DNA from: Luteimonas abyssi
GTDB taxonomy: Bacteria; Pseudomonadota; Gammaproteobacteria; Xanthomonadales; Xanthomonadaceae
Direction of reading: 5' to 3'
NCBI RefSeq assembly: GCF_001482195.1
Contig: NZ_KQ759763.1
Coordinates: 1,461,321-1,525,320 of the forward strand
Length of the DNA stretch: 64,000 nt
Positions 1 through 8,477 of the stretch are shown here, piece by piece. Numbering within the stretch: position 1 is the stretch's first letter; every line of letters begins with the position of its first letter. A program made the translations under genes and the position numbers. The notes under the pieces are model-generated. The model was not told the origin of the DNA. It saw only the letters and a program-made list of their open reading frames with translations, and made no database searches.

Positions 1-1
1 C

Positions 2-1018
2 GGTACCAACGTCGACATTGCGGATGCCATCGTGTGGAGTGTGGGCGGTGCCGTGGAGGGTGCGCCCGAAAACCGCTTTCCGGCCGAAGTGATCAACATG
101 AGCCTGGGCAGTGGTGCTCCCAGGGCATGTCCCAATGTGTACAAGGATGCGCTGGCTGAGGCGCACCGACGCAACGTGACGGTCGTGGTCGCCGCAGGCA
201 ACTCCGCCGGCAACGCAGCCGGCGAATGGGGGACCGGGTACACGATGGCCAACTGTTCGGATGAGATCATTGTTGTCGGCGGCGTCGGGCCGACGGGTAC
301 ACGCGGAGGTGTGTCGCGGACCGGGGAGATCGGGGCGAGTGGATCCAACCATGGTGGGCGGATCGACCTCGCGGCACCGTACGGCATCGGATTCGGCAAG
401 CCGGGTGCCGACGACATCCTGTCCACACTGAATACAGGAGAGCGTGGCCCTGAAGAACCCTCGTATGCGTTCTACTACGGCACTTCAATGGCCTCCCCGC
501 ACGTTGCGGGCGCGGTCGCCCTGATGCAGAGCGTGGCCCCCGAGCGCCTGCGCCCGGACCAGGTGAAGCGCATCCTGCAGGACACCGCGCGGGCGTTCCC
601 GGTCGCGCTCGACAAGCCGTTGGGTGCAGGCATCCTGGATGTGGAAGCGGCGGTTCTCGCCGCCCAGCAGACCCCTTGCGACGAGACCGAGGCCGGCTGC
701 GGGCCGTTGCCCGCACAGCAGTTGTTCGACGCGGTGCCGTTGACCCCGTTGTCGGGCGATGACGAGGGCGAGCGGTTCTATTCGTTCGAAGCCAGGGCCG
801 GCAGCGTCCTGAACATCCTCGCGTCCGGGGGAACTGGGACGGCGGCCCTGCACGTCGCGTTCGATCGGGTGCCGACGGCGGACACCTACGATTTCCGATC
901 GGTGCGCCCGGGCACCAACCAGGTGGTGCGCATCGCCGCGCCGAAGGCCGGGACGTACCACATCCGCCTGTCCGGAGAGTACGCACGGCTGACCCTGCGG
1001 GCCCAGCAGGCGCGCTAA
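2..1018 (+). CDS. S8 (subtilisin-like) extracellular serine protease, C-terminal part
   Basis: The gene enters from the left edge; the open frame runs from base 2, so the N-terminus, the propeptide and the catalytic Asp and His are outside the window. The visible part contains the oxyanion-hole Asn block (VVAAGNSAG) and the catalytic Ser block GTSMASPHVAG of subtilases. After the catalytic domain, roughly the last 85 residues (from about FYSFEARAG) look like a pre-peptidase C-terminal (PPC) beta domain, which is normally removed during secretion. The family is secreted and degrades protein outside the cell, as is common in lytic Lysobacteraceae. A long hairpin follows the stop codon. The family call is firm; substrate and exact subfamily are not known. 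Confidence 0.93.
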   Translation, partial: GTNVDIADAIVWSVGGAVEGAPENRFPAEVINMSLGSGAPRACPNVYKDALAEAHRRNVTVVVAAGNSAGNAAGEWGTGYTMANCSDEIIVVGGVGPTGTRGGVSRTGEIGASGSNHGGRIDLAAPYGIGFGKPGADDILSTLNTGERGPEEPSYAFYYGTSMASPHVAGAVALMQSVAPERLRPDQVKRILQDTARAFPVALDKPLGAGILDVEAAVLAAQQTPCDETEAGCGPLPAQQLFDAVPLTPLSGDDEGERFYSFEARAGSVLNILASGGTGTAALHVAFDRVPTADTYDFRSVRPGTNQVVRIAAPKAGTYHIRLSGEYARLTLRAQQAR

Positions 1019-1047
1019 GCCGGCTGCGCCGGCGCATGCAGCGTGCA

Positions 1048-1086
1048 TCGTCCGACGTCGTCGCGATGACAGGCGACGTCGGACGA
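1048..1086. terminator. Bidirectional hairpin between convergent genes
   Basis: A perfect 13-bp inverted repeat (TCGTCCGACGTCG with its complement) encloses a 13-nt loop. It lies between the stop of the S8 protease and the stop of the convergent PhnB-like gene, so it could end transcription from both sides. There is no U-tract, as is usual in such GC-rich genomes. Confidence 0.6.
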
Positions 1087-1150
1087 CCCGACCGCACGGG
1101 GCTGCGTAGCGTGTCCCGCTTGCAGGCCGATGGCGACCTGCCGGCGTTCG

Positions 1151-1636
1151 TCACGTGTTGCCGCGTACGGCGGCCTGGATGGCGGCGATGTCGATCCTGC
1201 GCATCGTCATCATCGCGTCGAAGGCGCGTTTGGCCGCGGCGCGGTCGGGACTGGTGATCGCCTCGGTCAATGCCCGGGGGGTGATCTGCCACGACAGGCC
1301 CCATCTGTCGCGGCACCAGCCGCATGCGCTTTCCTCGCCGCCGTTGCCGACGATGGCCGCCCACAACCGGTCGGTTTCGGCCTGGTCGTCGGTGGCGATC
1401 TGGAACGAGAACGCCTCGCTGTGCCTGAAGGCATCCCCGCCATTCAGGCCGAGGCAGGGAATGCCGAGCACGCTGAAGTCGACCGTGAGCACATCGCCCT
1501 CCCGGCCCGACGGGAAGTCGCCGGGTGCGCGGTGCACGGCGTGGACGGCGCTGTCGGGGAAGGTGTCGGCATAGAAGGTGGCGGCATCGAGCGCGGTGCC
1601 GTCGTACCAGAGGCAGATGGTGTTCTTGTGGATCAT
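1151..1636 (-). CDS. VOC-superfamily protein, PhnB/3-demethylubiquinone methyltransferase-like
   Basis: The 161-residue protein starts MIHKNTICLWYDG and matches the PhnB-like glyoxalase/VOC fold family (Pfam 3-dmu-9_3-mt type). Typical family blocks are present: FYADTFPDS near the N-terminus, the LGLNGG turn, a SFQIATDD strand and the C-terminal block CGWCRDRWGLSWQI. An ATG at 1636 was chosen because GGAGA lies about 8 nt upstream and family similarity begins there; the frame stays open further upstream. These proteins are small cytoplasmic dimers of mostly unknown substrate. It is convergent to the S8 protease gene. Confidence 0.85.
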   Translation of the reverse strand: MIHKNTICLWYDGTALDAATFYADTFPDSAVHAVHRAPGDFPSGREGDVLTVDFSVLGIPCLGLNGGDAFRHSEAFSFQIATDDQAETDRLWAAIVGNGGEESACGWCRDRWGLSWQITPRALTEAITSPDRAAAKRAFDAMMTMRRIDIAAIQAAVRGNT

Positions 1637-1820
1637 CGCGGTTCTCCGGAAAAAAGGCCTGCCGTTCTGCGACGAACCGCAGGGGGCCGCATCGACAGCG
1701 GATATGGGGCATCTCCCGACATCCACTGTCGCGGACCGCACCGGTTCGTCGATCCGCACGGCTTGCCCTGATCTTCATGGGTGTCCGCGTACCAAGGGAC
1801 CTCGGTGTCCTGGAGGTCAC

Positions 1821-2711
1821 ATGCGCTTCGGCTGCGTGTTCATCGCGATGCTCGGTCTGGCCGGTTGTGCCACCGGCGACCGTGACGCACCTCTCCCGGC
1901 GGCGTCAGCAGCGTCGGCCGGTGCGAACGGGGCGTCGCTGGACGCGCTGGAGTTCGTCGGACCGCAGACCGAACTGGCGGCATCGACGGCATCGGTGGTG
2001 CTGCTGGGTCATGGCGAGTACGCGCGCAATCGTCAGGTCTGCCTGGAGCTGACGCGATCCCGCGCACCGGCCGCGCTAGCGGTGGCCGACGGCGTCGACG
2101 CGATCCCGATCCGCGTGCCGATGCAGGAGGACCGCCTCGACCCGCAGGGGCTGCGGGACTGCGGCTATGTCCTCGGCGCGTACGACTACGCACGGGCGCA
2201 GACGTGGATGGTGCGCCTGGGCGTGGAAGACCGGCGCGGTCCGTTTCTGGTGACGCTGTTTCCGGACCGCCTCGACGGCGATCGGGAACCGTTCCTGCTG
2301 GCCGATGCGTCGGACCTGGACGCGGCGCGGATCACGGATCTGGTGGCCGATTGGCAGCGCTCGCTGCAGGCCGCCTCGGCGGAGATGGAAGACACCGCCG
2401 GCGGCAGCGCCGGTCCGCCGGAGGCGCTGCCCGAACGGGATGCCTCGCGATTCTGCAGCCTGGCCGGGGATGCGATCCGTGTCACCGGGCCGGTCCTCGT
2501 GGAGGTCGGCCGGCAGGCCTTCCTCCATTATCCCGGCGTCAGCCTGGTGTACGGCCTGGTGGGGAGTACCGGCGCGGGCAGTGCCGCGGCGACGGCGCTC
2601 CGGATCGACCGCGACGGCGCGGTGGGCGCAGTGGGCGGGGGCGCCCGGACCGCTTGCGTGCAGATGCGGAGCTGGATCCAGCAGCGCATCCTGCGACGCG
2701 ACGGGGAATAG
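1821..2711 (+). CDS. Hypothetical lipoprotein
   Basis: The 296-residue product begins MRFGCVFIAMLGLAGC, a short signal peptide ending in a clear lipobox (LAGC), so it is probably a lipid-anchored periplasmic or outer-membrane protein. GGAGG sits just upstream of the ATG. I do not recognise a domain. The middle carries a Cys-containing segment (RDCGYVLGAYDYARAQ) and a phosphatase-like run of charged residues, but nothing diagnostic. The C-terminal part contains two further Cys residues (SRFCSLAG, TACVQMRSW), which could form a disulfide. It is read alone, with the LysR gene convergent downstream. Confidence 0.8.
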   Translation: MRFGCVFIAMLGLAGCATGDRDAPLPAASAASAGANGASLDALEFVGPQTELAASTASVVLLGHGEYARNRQVCLELTRSRAPAALAVADGVDAIPIRVPMQEDRLDPQGLRDCGYVLGAYDYARAQTWMVRLGVEDRRGPFLVTLFPDRLDGDREPFLLADASDLDAARITDLVADWQRSLQAASAEMEDTAGGSAGPPEALPERDASRFCSLAGDAIRVTGPVLVEVGRQAFLHYPGVSLVYGLVGSTGAGSAAATALRIDRDGAVGAVGGGARTACVQMRSWIQQRILRRDGE

Positions 2712-2737
2712 ACGCGTCGATCGCGCGCGGCGCGATG

Positions 2738-3631
2738 TCAGCGCGCGGTGTCGCGAACGACCGCGATGAACGCCCGCAGCGGTGCGGGCACATGCCGGTA
2801 GCTGGCGTAGTAGAGACAGTTGCCGGGGGCGGCAGGGGTCCAGTCGTCGAGGACGAGGACGAGCCGCCCGGCGTCCAGTGCGGGCCGGGCGAAGAGGTCG
2901 GGAACGAAGGCGATGCCCTGGCCGGCGACGGCGGCCTCCACCATCAGGTCGTTGTCGTCGAGGCTCAGGGCGCCGGGGACGTCGAGGGCGATGGCCTGGT
3001 CGCCGCGCTCGAACTCCCAGCGGTAGCGCTTGCCGCTGGGCAGACGTTGGCGGATGCAGCGATGCGCCATCAGATCGGCCGGTGCGACGGGAGCGCCGGC
3101 CGCCGCGAGATAGCCGGGCGAGGCCACCGCGACGAAACGGATGGGGTCGCCGAAGGGCACGGCCACCATGTCCTTCGGTACCGATTCGGCCAGCCTCACG
3201 CCGGCATCGAAGCCTTCTTCCACGATGTCCACCAGCTCGCCGCGGGTGACCAGGTCCAGCGCCACACGGGGATGACGTTGCAGGAACGCCGGAACCACAT
3301 GGCGCAACAGCCAGCGCGCGCCGCCCCGGTTGGCATTGATGCGCAGGGTGCCGACCACCTCGTCCTCGCCATGGCTGACGGCATCCAGCGCATCGTCGAG
3401 TTCGTGCAGCAGTGGCGTCAGCCGGTTCAGCAGCTGCGCACCGGCTTCGGTGAGGGCGACGCTGCGGGTGGTCCGATGCAGCAGGCGCACGCCGAGACGC
3501 CGCTCGAGGGTCTTGAGCGCGTGGCTGAGCGACGAGCGCGAGACGCCCAGGGCATCGGCCGCCTTCTGGAAGCCCCGATGCCGGGCGACGTGTGCGAATG
3601 CTTGAAGGTCGGCGAGGGTGACGCGGTCCAT
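2738..3631 (-). CDS. LysR-family transcriptional regulator
   Basis: The 297-residue protein has the standard LysR layout. A winged helix-turn-helix fills about residues 1-60 (FQKAADALGVSRSSLSHALK and LLHRTTRSVALTEAG). An effector-binding domain follows, with the usual LRINA start and the ARPALDAGRLVLVLDDW block near the end. It is divergent from an SDR oxidoreductase gene with a 96-nt shared intergenic region, the classic arrangement in which the regulator controls the neighbouring enzyme and itself. The start at 3631 aligns with family N-termini. The inducer is unknown. Confidence 0.93.
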   Translation of the reverse strand: MDRVTLADLQAFAHVARHRGFQKAADALGVSRSSLSHALKTLERRLGVRLLHRTTRSVALTEAGAQLLNRLTPLLHELDDALDAVSHGEDEVVGTLRINANRGGARWLLRHVVPAFLQRHPRVALDLVTRGELVDIVEEGFDAGVRLAESVPKDMVAVPFGDPIRFVAVASPGYLAAAGAPVAPADLMAHRCIRQRLPSGKRYRWEFERGDQAIALDVPGALSLDDNDLMVEAAVAGQGIAFVPDLFARPALDAGRLVLVLDDWTPAAPGNCLYYASYRHVPAPLRAFIAVVRDTAR

Positions 3632-3632
3632 T

Positions 3633-3649
3633 GGTGAAAATCTATCACC
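3633..3649. promoter_or_regulatory. Candidate LysR operator (T-N11-A dyad)
   Basis: A dyad GGTGA-N7-TCACC contains the LysR-type T-N11-A pattern (T at 3635, A at 3647). It lies 2 nt upstream of the LysR start and within the divergent promoter region shared with the SDR gene, a position suited to autoregulation. The assignment rests on pattern and position only. Confidence 0.5.
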
Positions 3650-3727
3650 GAGTCGTTCGTATTGGTCAGTCTTATCGCCAGGTCGGTGGGTGCCTATCGT
3701 CGTGGATGGACCTTTCAGGAGCACATC

Positions 3728-4552
3728 ATGAAAACGTGGTTGATCACCGGCGCCTCGTCCGGACTCGGCTTGAGCATGACCACCCGCCTGCTGGCGCGCG
3801 GCGACCGGGTGGTGGCGTGCGGGCGGCGTTCGGCACCGTTCGACGCACTCCTCGCCACGGCCGGCGAACGGTTGCGGGTGGCGACGTTCGACATCACCGA
3901 TACCGCAGCGCTCCGGCGTGAAGTGGACGCGGCGTTCGCCGCGATGGGCCGCATCGACGTGGTCGTCGGCAATGCCGGCTACGGCCTGTTCGGGGCGGCG
4001 GAGGAGGTCACCGATGCGCAGATCGAGCGCCAGTTGGCCACCAATCTCACTGCCTCGATCCAGCTGATCCGTGCGGTCCTGCCGCATCTGCGTGCGCAGG
4101 GCGGGGGACGGATCGTGCAGGTGTCGTCCGAAGGCGGACAGGTGGCGTATCCGAACTTCAGCCTCTATCACGCCAGCAAATGGGGAATCGAGGGGTTCTG
4201 CGAGGCGGTGGCGCAGGAAGTAGCCCCGTTCGGCATCGAGGTGGTCATTGCCGAGCCCGGCCCGACCGCGACCGGCTTCGGTGCGGGACTCGACCATGCG
4301 GCGCCGATGGAGGTCTACGACGGGACGCCTGCCGGCGATGTCCGGCGCGCGGTGGCGGACGGTGCGTTCGAGGTCCGCGGCGATGCGGAGCGGACGGTCG
4401 AGGTGATCGTGCAGGTGGCCGATGCCGCGAGCCCGCGGCGCCGGATCGCGCTGGGCAGCACGGCGTTCGAGAACATTCATGCGTCGCTGACCGCCCGGCT
4501 GGACGACCTGGTCGCGCAGAAGGCGCTCACATTGCGTGCGGATCGCCAATGA
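3728..4552 (+). CDS. Short-chain dehydrogenase/reductase (SDR)
   Basis: The 274-residue classical SDR carries the nucleotide-binding motif TGASSGLG (residues 7-14), the NAG motif (GNAGYG, 81-86) and the catalytic Ser134, Tyr147 and Lys151 (YHASK). The Arg residues after the first strand (CGRRS) suggest NADP(H). An AGGAG box precedes the ATG. Its stop overlaps the start of the next gene (ATGA), so the two are translationally coupled. The divergent LysR regulator probably controls it. The substrate cannot be read from the sequence; members of this group reduce or oxidise small carbonyl compounds. Confidence 0.92.
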   Translation: MKTWLITGASSGLGLSMTTRLLARGDRVVACGRRSAPFDALLATAGERLRVATFDITDTAALRREVDAAFAAMGRIDVVVGNAGYGLFGAAEEVTDAQIERQLATNLTASIQLIRAVLPHLRAQGGGRIVQVSSEGGQVAYPNFSLYHASKWGIEGFCEAVAQEVAPFGIEVVIAEPGPTATGFGAGLDHAAPMEVYDGTPAGDVRRAVADGAFEVRGDAERTVEVIVQVADAASPRRRIALGSTAFENIHASLTARLDDLVAQKALTLRADRQ

Positions 4553-5121
4553 CGGCCCGGCGCACATCCCGCATGGCCCGTCTCGTGGGCGCACTGATGG
4601 CCGGGGCCGCCGCCGTGTCGGCGGCGTTGCCGGTCGCGGCGCAAGCGCCCGGGGCGCCCAACGAGATGGTCGGGGTCTGGCGCATGGTCTCGGCCACCCT
4701 GGAGGGTGCCGACGGTGTCGAGCAACCGTATGGCGCGCAGCCGCAGGGAATGCTGGTGTTCACCCCCGACATGCACTTCGTCGAGGTGCTCACCGCTGGC
4801 GACACGCCGCGTTTCGCCTCCGACGTGCGCGGCGGCGGTACCGATGCGGAGAACCGCCGCGCGATGGCCTCGTCGATCGGATTCTTCGGCACCTATCACG
4901 TGGATGCGCAGGGACGGTTCGCGGGCAACCGCGTCGAAGGCGCCACCTTCCCCAACTGGGTGGGTGCCGAGCGCACGACCCGGGACCTGCAGCTCAGGGT
5001 GGAGGGCGATCGGATGTACGAGACCTTCACCCGTCCCGATGGCGGACGGCTGAGCGCCGTCTTCGAGCGTGCGCGGCCGGCCGGGGTGGCCGTGTCCGAC
5101 CCGGAGACGCCGGCCGAGTGA
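4549..5121 (+). CDS. Secreted lipocalin-like domain protein
   Basis: The 190-residue protein starts with a signal-peptide-like segment (hydrophobic stretch ending LPVAAQA, probable cleavage near residue 34). A lipocalin-like domain follows, of the type with VGVWRMVSATLEGADG at its start, GMLVFTPDMHF in the middle and DRMYETFTRPDG near the end. Such domains form small beta barrels of unknown ligand, often next to SDR genes. The ATG overlaps the SDR stop by ATGA, which supports this start and an operon with the SDR. A second ATG at 4573 would also leave a usable signal peptide. Confidence 0.83.
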   Translation: MTARRTSRMARLVGALMAGAAAVSAALPVAAQAPGAPNEMVGVWRMVSATLEGADGVEQPYGAQPQGMLVFTPDMHFVEVLTAGDTPRFASDVRGGGTDAENRRAMASSIGFFGTYHVDAQGRFAGNRVEGATFPNWVGAERTTRDLQLRVEGDRMYETFTRPDGGRLSAVFERARPAGVAVSDPETPAE

Positions 5122-5178
5122 GACCCCGCCGCGGCATCGCACGTGGATGGATCCGCGCGCGACGCCGCGCGAACCGGC

Positions 5179-6027
5179 TCAGCCGCGCGAACGCACCAGT
5201 GCGCTCTGCAAAGTCTCGACCTGGCCGCGCAGGAGTTCGTTCTCGCGCTCGAGCTCCTTGACCCGCTTCTGCAGGGCCTTGACGTCGACCGGCGGCGCTT
5301 CGGCCGTGTCGGTGGCGGTGTCGCCAGCGTCGTCGACGACACCGCCGGCGCGCGGACGCTTCTTCGCATCCCGGGCGCGTTTGGCCGCCTGTTTGAGTTC
5401 GGATCGGCCGGCCTGGGCGGCGCTGCGCTGTTCGTCCTCGGGCAGGCTGGCCACCGCGGCGGCGGCGCTGATCGAAATGTCGCCGGCCTTGAGCGCATGC
5501 ACCACTTCGGGCGTGGCCTGGGCGTGGATCCGCTCGATCATCGCCACCTGGTTGCTGCTGAGCTTGGCCTCGCGGGCGAGTTCGGCGCGGCTGACCGGGA
5601 CCGGCGTGTCGTCCCACGGCGGGGTGTCGGACGCGGCAGCGTCGACGGCGGGCGCTTCGCCAGCCTCTTCGGTCGCGCCGGTCGTGACCGGCTGGGCCCG
5701 CTTGCGTGCGGCCAGGATGTCGCGCTTGCGCAGGGCGAGCACGCCGCGCTGGTAGTCGGACACGCTGCGGCGGCCGAGGTGCTGCTCGATCATCCACAGG
5801 TGGACATCGTCCATCGACTGGAAGCGGGTGTTCTGCACGGTGTTGAAGGGCAGCCCGTGCTTCTGGCACAGCCCGTACCGATTGTGGCCGTCGACGAGGA
5901 CCTCGCCCCACAGCACCAGCGCGTCGCGGCAGCCCTCGGTGAGCAGGCTGCGCTCCAGCGCTTCGTGCTCGTCGGGGGTGAGCGGGTCGATGTAGGCCTT
6001 GAGTTCTTCGAGGACGACGATGTTCAT
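5179..6027 (-). CDS. ParB-like nuclease-domain protein (orphan, chromosomal)
   Basis: The 282-residue protein has an N-terminal ParB/RepB/Spo0J-type domain: about residues 1-75 include PLTPDEHEALERSLL and the signature DGHNRYGLCQ. A central helix-turn-helix-like segment (SRAELAREAKLSSNQVAMIERI) follows. The C-terminus is Lys/Ala-rich and ends in a coiled coil (VKELERENELLRGQVETLQ, about 255-275). Relatives in Xanthomonadaceae are annotated as plasmid replication/partition-related proteins although they are chromosomal and lack a ParA partner. No parA is seen here. It could be a nucleoid-associated or regulatory DNA-binding protein. Confidence 0.8.
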   Translation of the reverse strand: MNIVVLEELKAYIDPLTPDEHEALERSLLTEGCRDALVLWGEVLVDGHNRYGLCQKHGLPFNTVQNTRFQSMDDVHLWMIEQHLGRRSVSDYQRGVLALRKRDILAARKRAQPVTTGATEEAGEAPAVDAAASDTPPWDDTPVPVSRAELAREAKLSSNQVAMIERIHAQATPEVVHALKAGDISISAAAAVASLPEDEQRSAAQAGRSELKQAAKRARDAKKRPRAGGVVDDAGDTATDTAEAPPVDVKALQKRVKELERENELLRGQVETLQSALVRSRG

Positions 6028-6382
6028 GCGATCTTGCAACGGCGCGGGGCGCGCATTGTACGGGCCCGGTCGACCGGAGGCAGCGTCGACTTTTCCGACG
6101 CGATGTGGTGTGGGCACGCGCCCGCGCCGTCTCCCGCGCCGTCTGCCGCCGCGCGCAGGAACGGCTCGTCCCGTCGACAGCAGCCGGCGGACGGCGCGTG
6201 GATTCGGTGACCGGGCGCGCAATCGGGGTGCGCCCGCGCGCACAACTCGCGACATCGACCCTCGACGGTCGGTGGCGGCCTGCGACAGAGTCGATGGATC
6301 GCATCCCATCGGGGCAGGGGACGCGTGCGGCGCGCGCCGCCGCCGGGGGGCGGCTACCCCACCATTGAACAGGAGATTCGCA
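6028..6382. other. Divergent intergenic region, ParB-like gene / beta-lytic protease
   Basis: These 355 nt separate two divergent genes and hold no convincing reading frame. A 12-bp perfect palindrome (CCGGTCGACCGG, 6066-6077) lies about 40 nt upstream of the ParB-like start and could be an operator. The rest is GC-rich. An AGGAG box precedes the protease start at 6383. I see no convincing sigma-70 hexamers. Confidence 0.4.
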
Positions 6383-7540
6383 ATGCGCACCGGAACCAAG
6401 TCGGCATTGAGTGTGGCGGTATTGAGCGGTTGCCTGATGGCGATCATGGCGAGTCCCGCGGTCGCATCCGATCGCGAGGCGTCGCTGGGCAGCGACGATC
6501 TGCTCTATTCCTACGACGAGATGTTCGATTTCGACATCGAGGCCTATCTCTCGCAACGCGCTCCGCATCTGCTGCCGTACGCCGAGACCATCTCGCACTG
6601 GGCCGGCTACAGCCGGATCAGCCCGAAAGTCCTGATGGCCTTGATGGAACAGCGCAGCGGCGTGATCACCCGCGAGCGCGCGGCGGCGGACGCGCTGCGT
6701 CGTCCGTTGGGCGATCTCGCCGAGGCCGACGGTTTCGGCGAGCAGGTGCGCGAGGTGGCCGTCGCCCTGCGGCAGGCCCTGTACGAGCGGGAGGATCCCG
6801 ATCTCGATCACGTCGGCCGGGTGAAGCTGGCGCGCGTCAACCCCTTGCAGTCGCTGTACCTGCAGGCGGGCGAGACCGAATCCAGTGCGGCGGTGCTCGG
6901 CGATTCCGAATTCCAGCTGGCCTATGCCCGCCTGTTCAACGAAGCGCGCAAGGCGGCGCCACCGTCGCCGGAGTTCGCCAGCGCACAGACGGATGCGGTC
7001 GTCGCCAGCCCGCCGAACGGCTTCCTGCAGTTCCCGTTTCCGCGCGGGGCGCGCTGGCATGTCGGCGGCGCGCACACCAATACCGGGCAGGGCAGTTATC
7101 CGATGTCGTCGCTGGACATGTCGCAGGGCGGTGGCTGGGGCAGCAACCAGAGCCATCTGTGGGTCTCGGCGTCGGCGGCCGGCCGGTTCGTGCGCCATTC
7201 CTCCTGTTTCGCCGAGGTTGTGCATTCCGGGGGCTGGTCGACGACCTACTACCATCTGATGAACATCCAGTACGGCACCAATGCCCAGGTGTCGGCCAAC
7301 ACGGCCATCGCCAATCCAGCCAACACGCAGTCCCAGGCGCTGTGCAACGGCGGCGCCTCGACCGGTCCGCACCAGCACTGGTCGCTCAAGCAGAACGGCA
7401 GCGACTACCACCTCAACGGGGTGATCCTGGCGGGTTACACGATCACGGCCACCGGCAGCAGCTACGACACCAATTGCAGCCGCTTCTATCTCCGCCGCAA
7501 CGGCAGCAATTTCTGCGCGGGTTACTTCACCAACCCCTGA
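6383..7540 (+). CDS. Beta-lytic metalloendopeptidase, M23 family (LasA-like)
   Basis: The 385-residue precursor has a signal peptide (cleavage near residue 29), a propeptide to about residue 209 and a mature domain from about SPPNGFLQFPFPRG to the end. The mature part strongly resembles the Lysobacter beta-lytic protease, including PMSSLDMS and STGPHQHWSLKQNGS. The zinc site should be His231, Asp245 and His332, with His330 in the HQH motif. Four Cys residues (275, 321, 365, 378) match the two disulfides of the family. It cuts peptidoglycan cross-bridges and lyses bacteria outside the cell. AGGAG precedes the ATG, and a 14-bp stem hairpin follows. Confidence 0.96.
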   Translation: MRTGTKSALSVAVLSGCLMAIMASPAVASDREASLGSDDLLYSYDEMFDFDIEAYLSQRAPHLLPYAETISHWAGYSRISPKVLMALMEQRSGVITRERAAADALRRPLGDLAEADGFGEQVREVAVALRQALYEREDPDLDHVGRVKLARVNPLQSLYLQAGETESSAAVLGDSEFQLAYARLFNEARKAAPPSPEFASAQTDAVVASPPNGFLQFPFPRGARWHVGGAHTNTGQGSYPMSSLDMSQGGGWGSNQSHLWVSASAAGRFVRHSSCFAEVVHSGGWSTTYYHLMNIQYGTNAQVSANTAIANPANTQSQALCNGGASTGPHQHWSLKQNGSDYHLNGVILAGYTITATGSSYDTNCSRFYLRRNGSNFCAGYFTNP

Positions 7541-7574
7541 TCCGCGCGTCTGCGAAGTATTGCGTGTGTGGAGA

Positions 7575-7604
7575 GCCTGCCCGACGCCACGGCGTCGGGC
7601 AGGC
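7575..7604. terminator. Strong hairpin terminator after the beta-lytic protease
   Basis: A perfect 14-bp inverted repeat (GCCTGCCCGACGCC and its complement) with almost no loop lies 35 nt after the protease stop. The small secreted protein gene converges on it, so it may serve both strands. There is no U-tract. Confidence 0.7.
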
Positions 7605-7674
7605 GTCGATACCAGGGCGCGCAGGGCATTGACATGGGCCTATCGCAGCGTCGCGACGCGCCGGCGTGGCGGGT

Positions 7675-7926
7675 TCACCAGGGCAATTCGCCGTCGCAGT
7701 CGTAGACCTGCTCGACACTGTGCGCGGTCTGCTGTCCCCAGCTTCCCAGATCGCACGCGCCGTGGCTGTGGGCACCGACGAGTGCGCCGCTGGCGTCGTA
7801 GTAGAACGTCACCCACACATGGCGCGGCACGTGGGCCTGTGCCATGGCGGCCGAGACGAACAACGTACCGGTCAGCAGCAGTCCGAGTCCGGTGACGATG
7901 CGGTTTGCCTTCGCGAGATCCTGCAT
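7675..7926 (-). CDS. Small secreted Cys-containing protein (DUF6289-like?)
   Basis: The 83-residue product has a signal peptide ending around AAMAQA (cleavage near residue 30), leaving a mature peptide of about 53 residues with two Cys. It has a YYDASGALVG block and ends in CDGELPW. The general look (short, signal peptide, FYYDA block, two Cys) recalls the small DUF6289-type proteins of Xanthomonadaceae; this match is from memory and not certain. A GAGGAAA box precedes the ATG. The next small secreted gene lies upstream on the same strand. Confidence 0.65.
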   Translation of the reverse strand: MQDLAKANRIVTGLGLLLTGTLFVSAAMAQAHVPRHVWVTFYYDASGALVGAHSHGACDLGSWGQQTAHSVEQVYDCDGELPW

Positions 7927-7988
7927 GATGCGTTTCCTCGGGTCGTGTCGAATGGGGCTTCGAAGTGCCCTGCCGGGCAGGCGTCGCG

Positions 7989-8207
7989 TCAGAGGTAAAG
8001 GCATGCGCCCTGCCATTGGCAGATCTTGTAGGGCTGCCACTCGCTGCCGTCGCAGCGCCAGTAGGTGTCGATGTTGCCGTCGCCGGTGACGGTTTCCTCG
8101 CCGGCGACGGTGCAGGGCTGCACCGGCGTGGCGGGTACGCCACCCGCGGCGAACAGGAAGCCGACGCCGAGGAGCATGGCGGCCGCGTGTTTGATGAAGT
8201 TGTGCAT
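7989..8207 (-). CDS. Small secreted four-Cys protein, unknown
   Basis: The 72-residue product begins MHNFIKHAAAMLLGVGF, a signal peptide with likely cleavage after about residue 26. This leaves some 46 residues with four Cys (QPCTV, WRCDG, KICQW, GACLYL). The ATG at 8207 was chosen over an earlier in-frame ATG because GGGAG lies upstream and the signal peptide begins there. It is 62 nt upstream of the other small secreted gene and probably co-transcribed. Both share a CDG motif followed closely by an acidic residue and Trp. Function unknown; a secreted toxin, inhibitor or structural peptide are all possible. Confidence 0.6.
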   Translation of the reverse strand: MHNFIKHAAAMLLGVGFLFAAGGVPATPVQPCTVAGEETVTGDGNIDTYWRCDGSEWQPYKICQWQGACLYL

Positions 8208-8408
8208 GTCGATGATCTCCCTGCCGCCAGAAGTGGCCGTCGGTACGGTGGCGGCTGCCGGCACCGACGCGAGTCCGCTCAGGGTCGGTGTTTTTCTCGT
8301 GCCCGACCGAGGCCGGGATCACCGTTTGGCTGGCGGCTCCGGCATGAATGCGGGTGTACGGACCTCCGCGTCCGCAGGCTCGGTCGCCGGCGCCCTCCCG
8401 GACACGAC

Positions 8409-8434
8409 GACGCCCCGGCATCTGCCGGGGCGTC
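8409..8434 (-). terminator. Hairpin terminator downstream of the TonB-dependent receptor
   Basis: A perfect 12-bp stem (GACGCCCCGGCA and its complement) with a 2-nt centre lies 44 nt after the receptor stop on the minus strand. It separates the receptor from the small secreted genes further on. Confidence 0.65.
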
Positions 8435-8477
8435 GCGGATCGCGGCGGTGGCCGCATGCGGCCCGATAGGGCGGACG

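Noticed and set aside
2738-4594. Longer 618-residue version of the first LysR protein
   Set aside because: The extra N-terminal part is antisense to the SDR gene; LysR similarity starts at 3631.
7675-7926. Lantibiotic or thiopeptide precursor
   Set aside because: It has a normal secretory signal peptide and no modification genes nearby.
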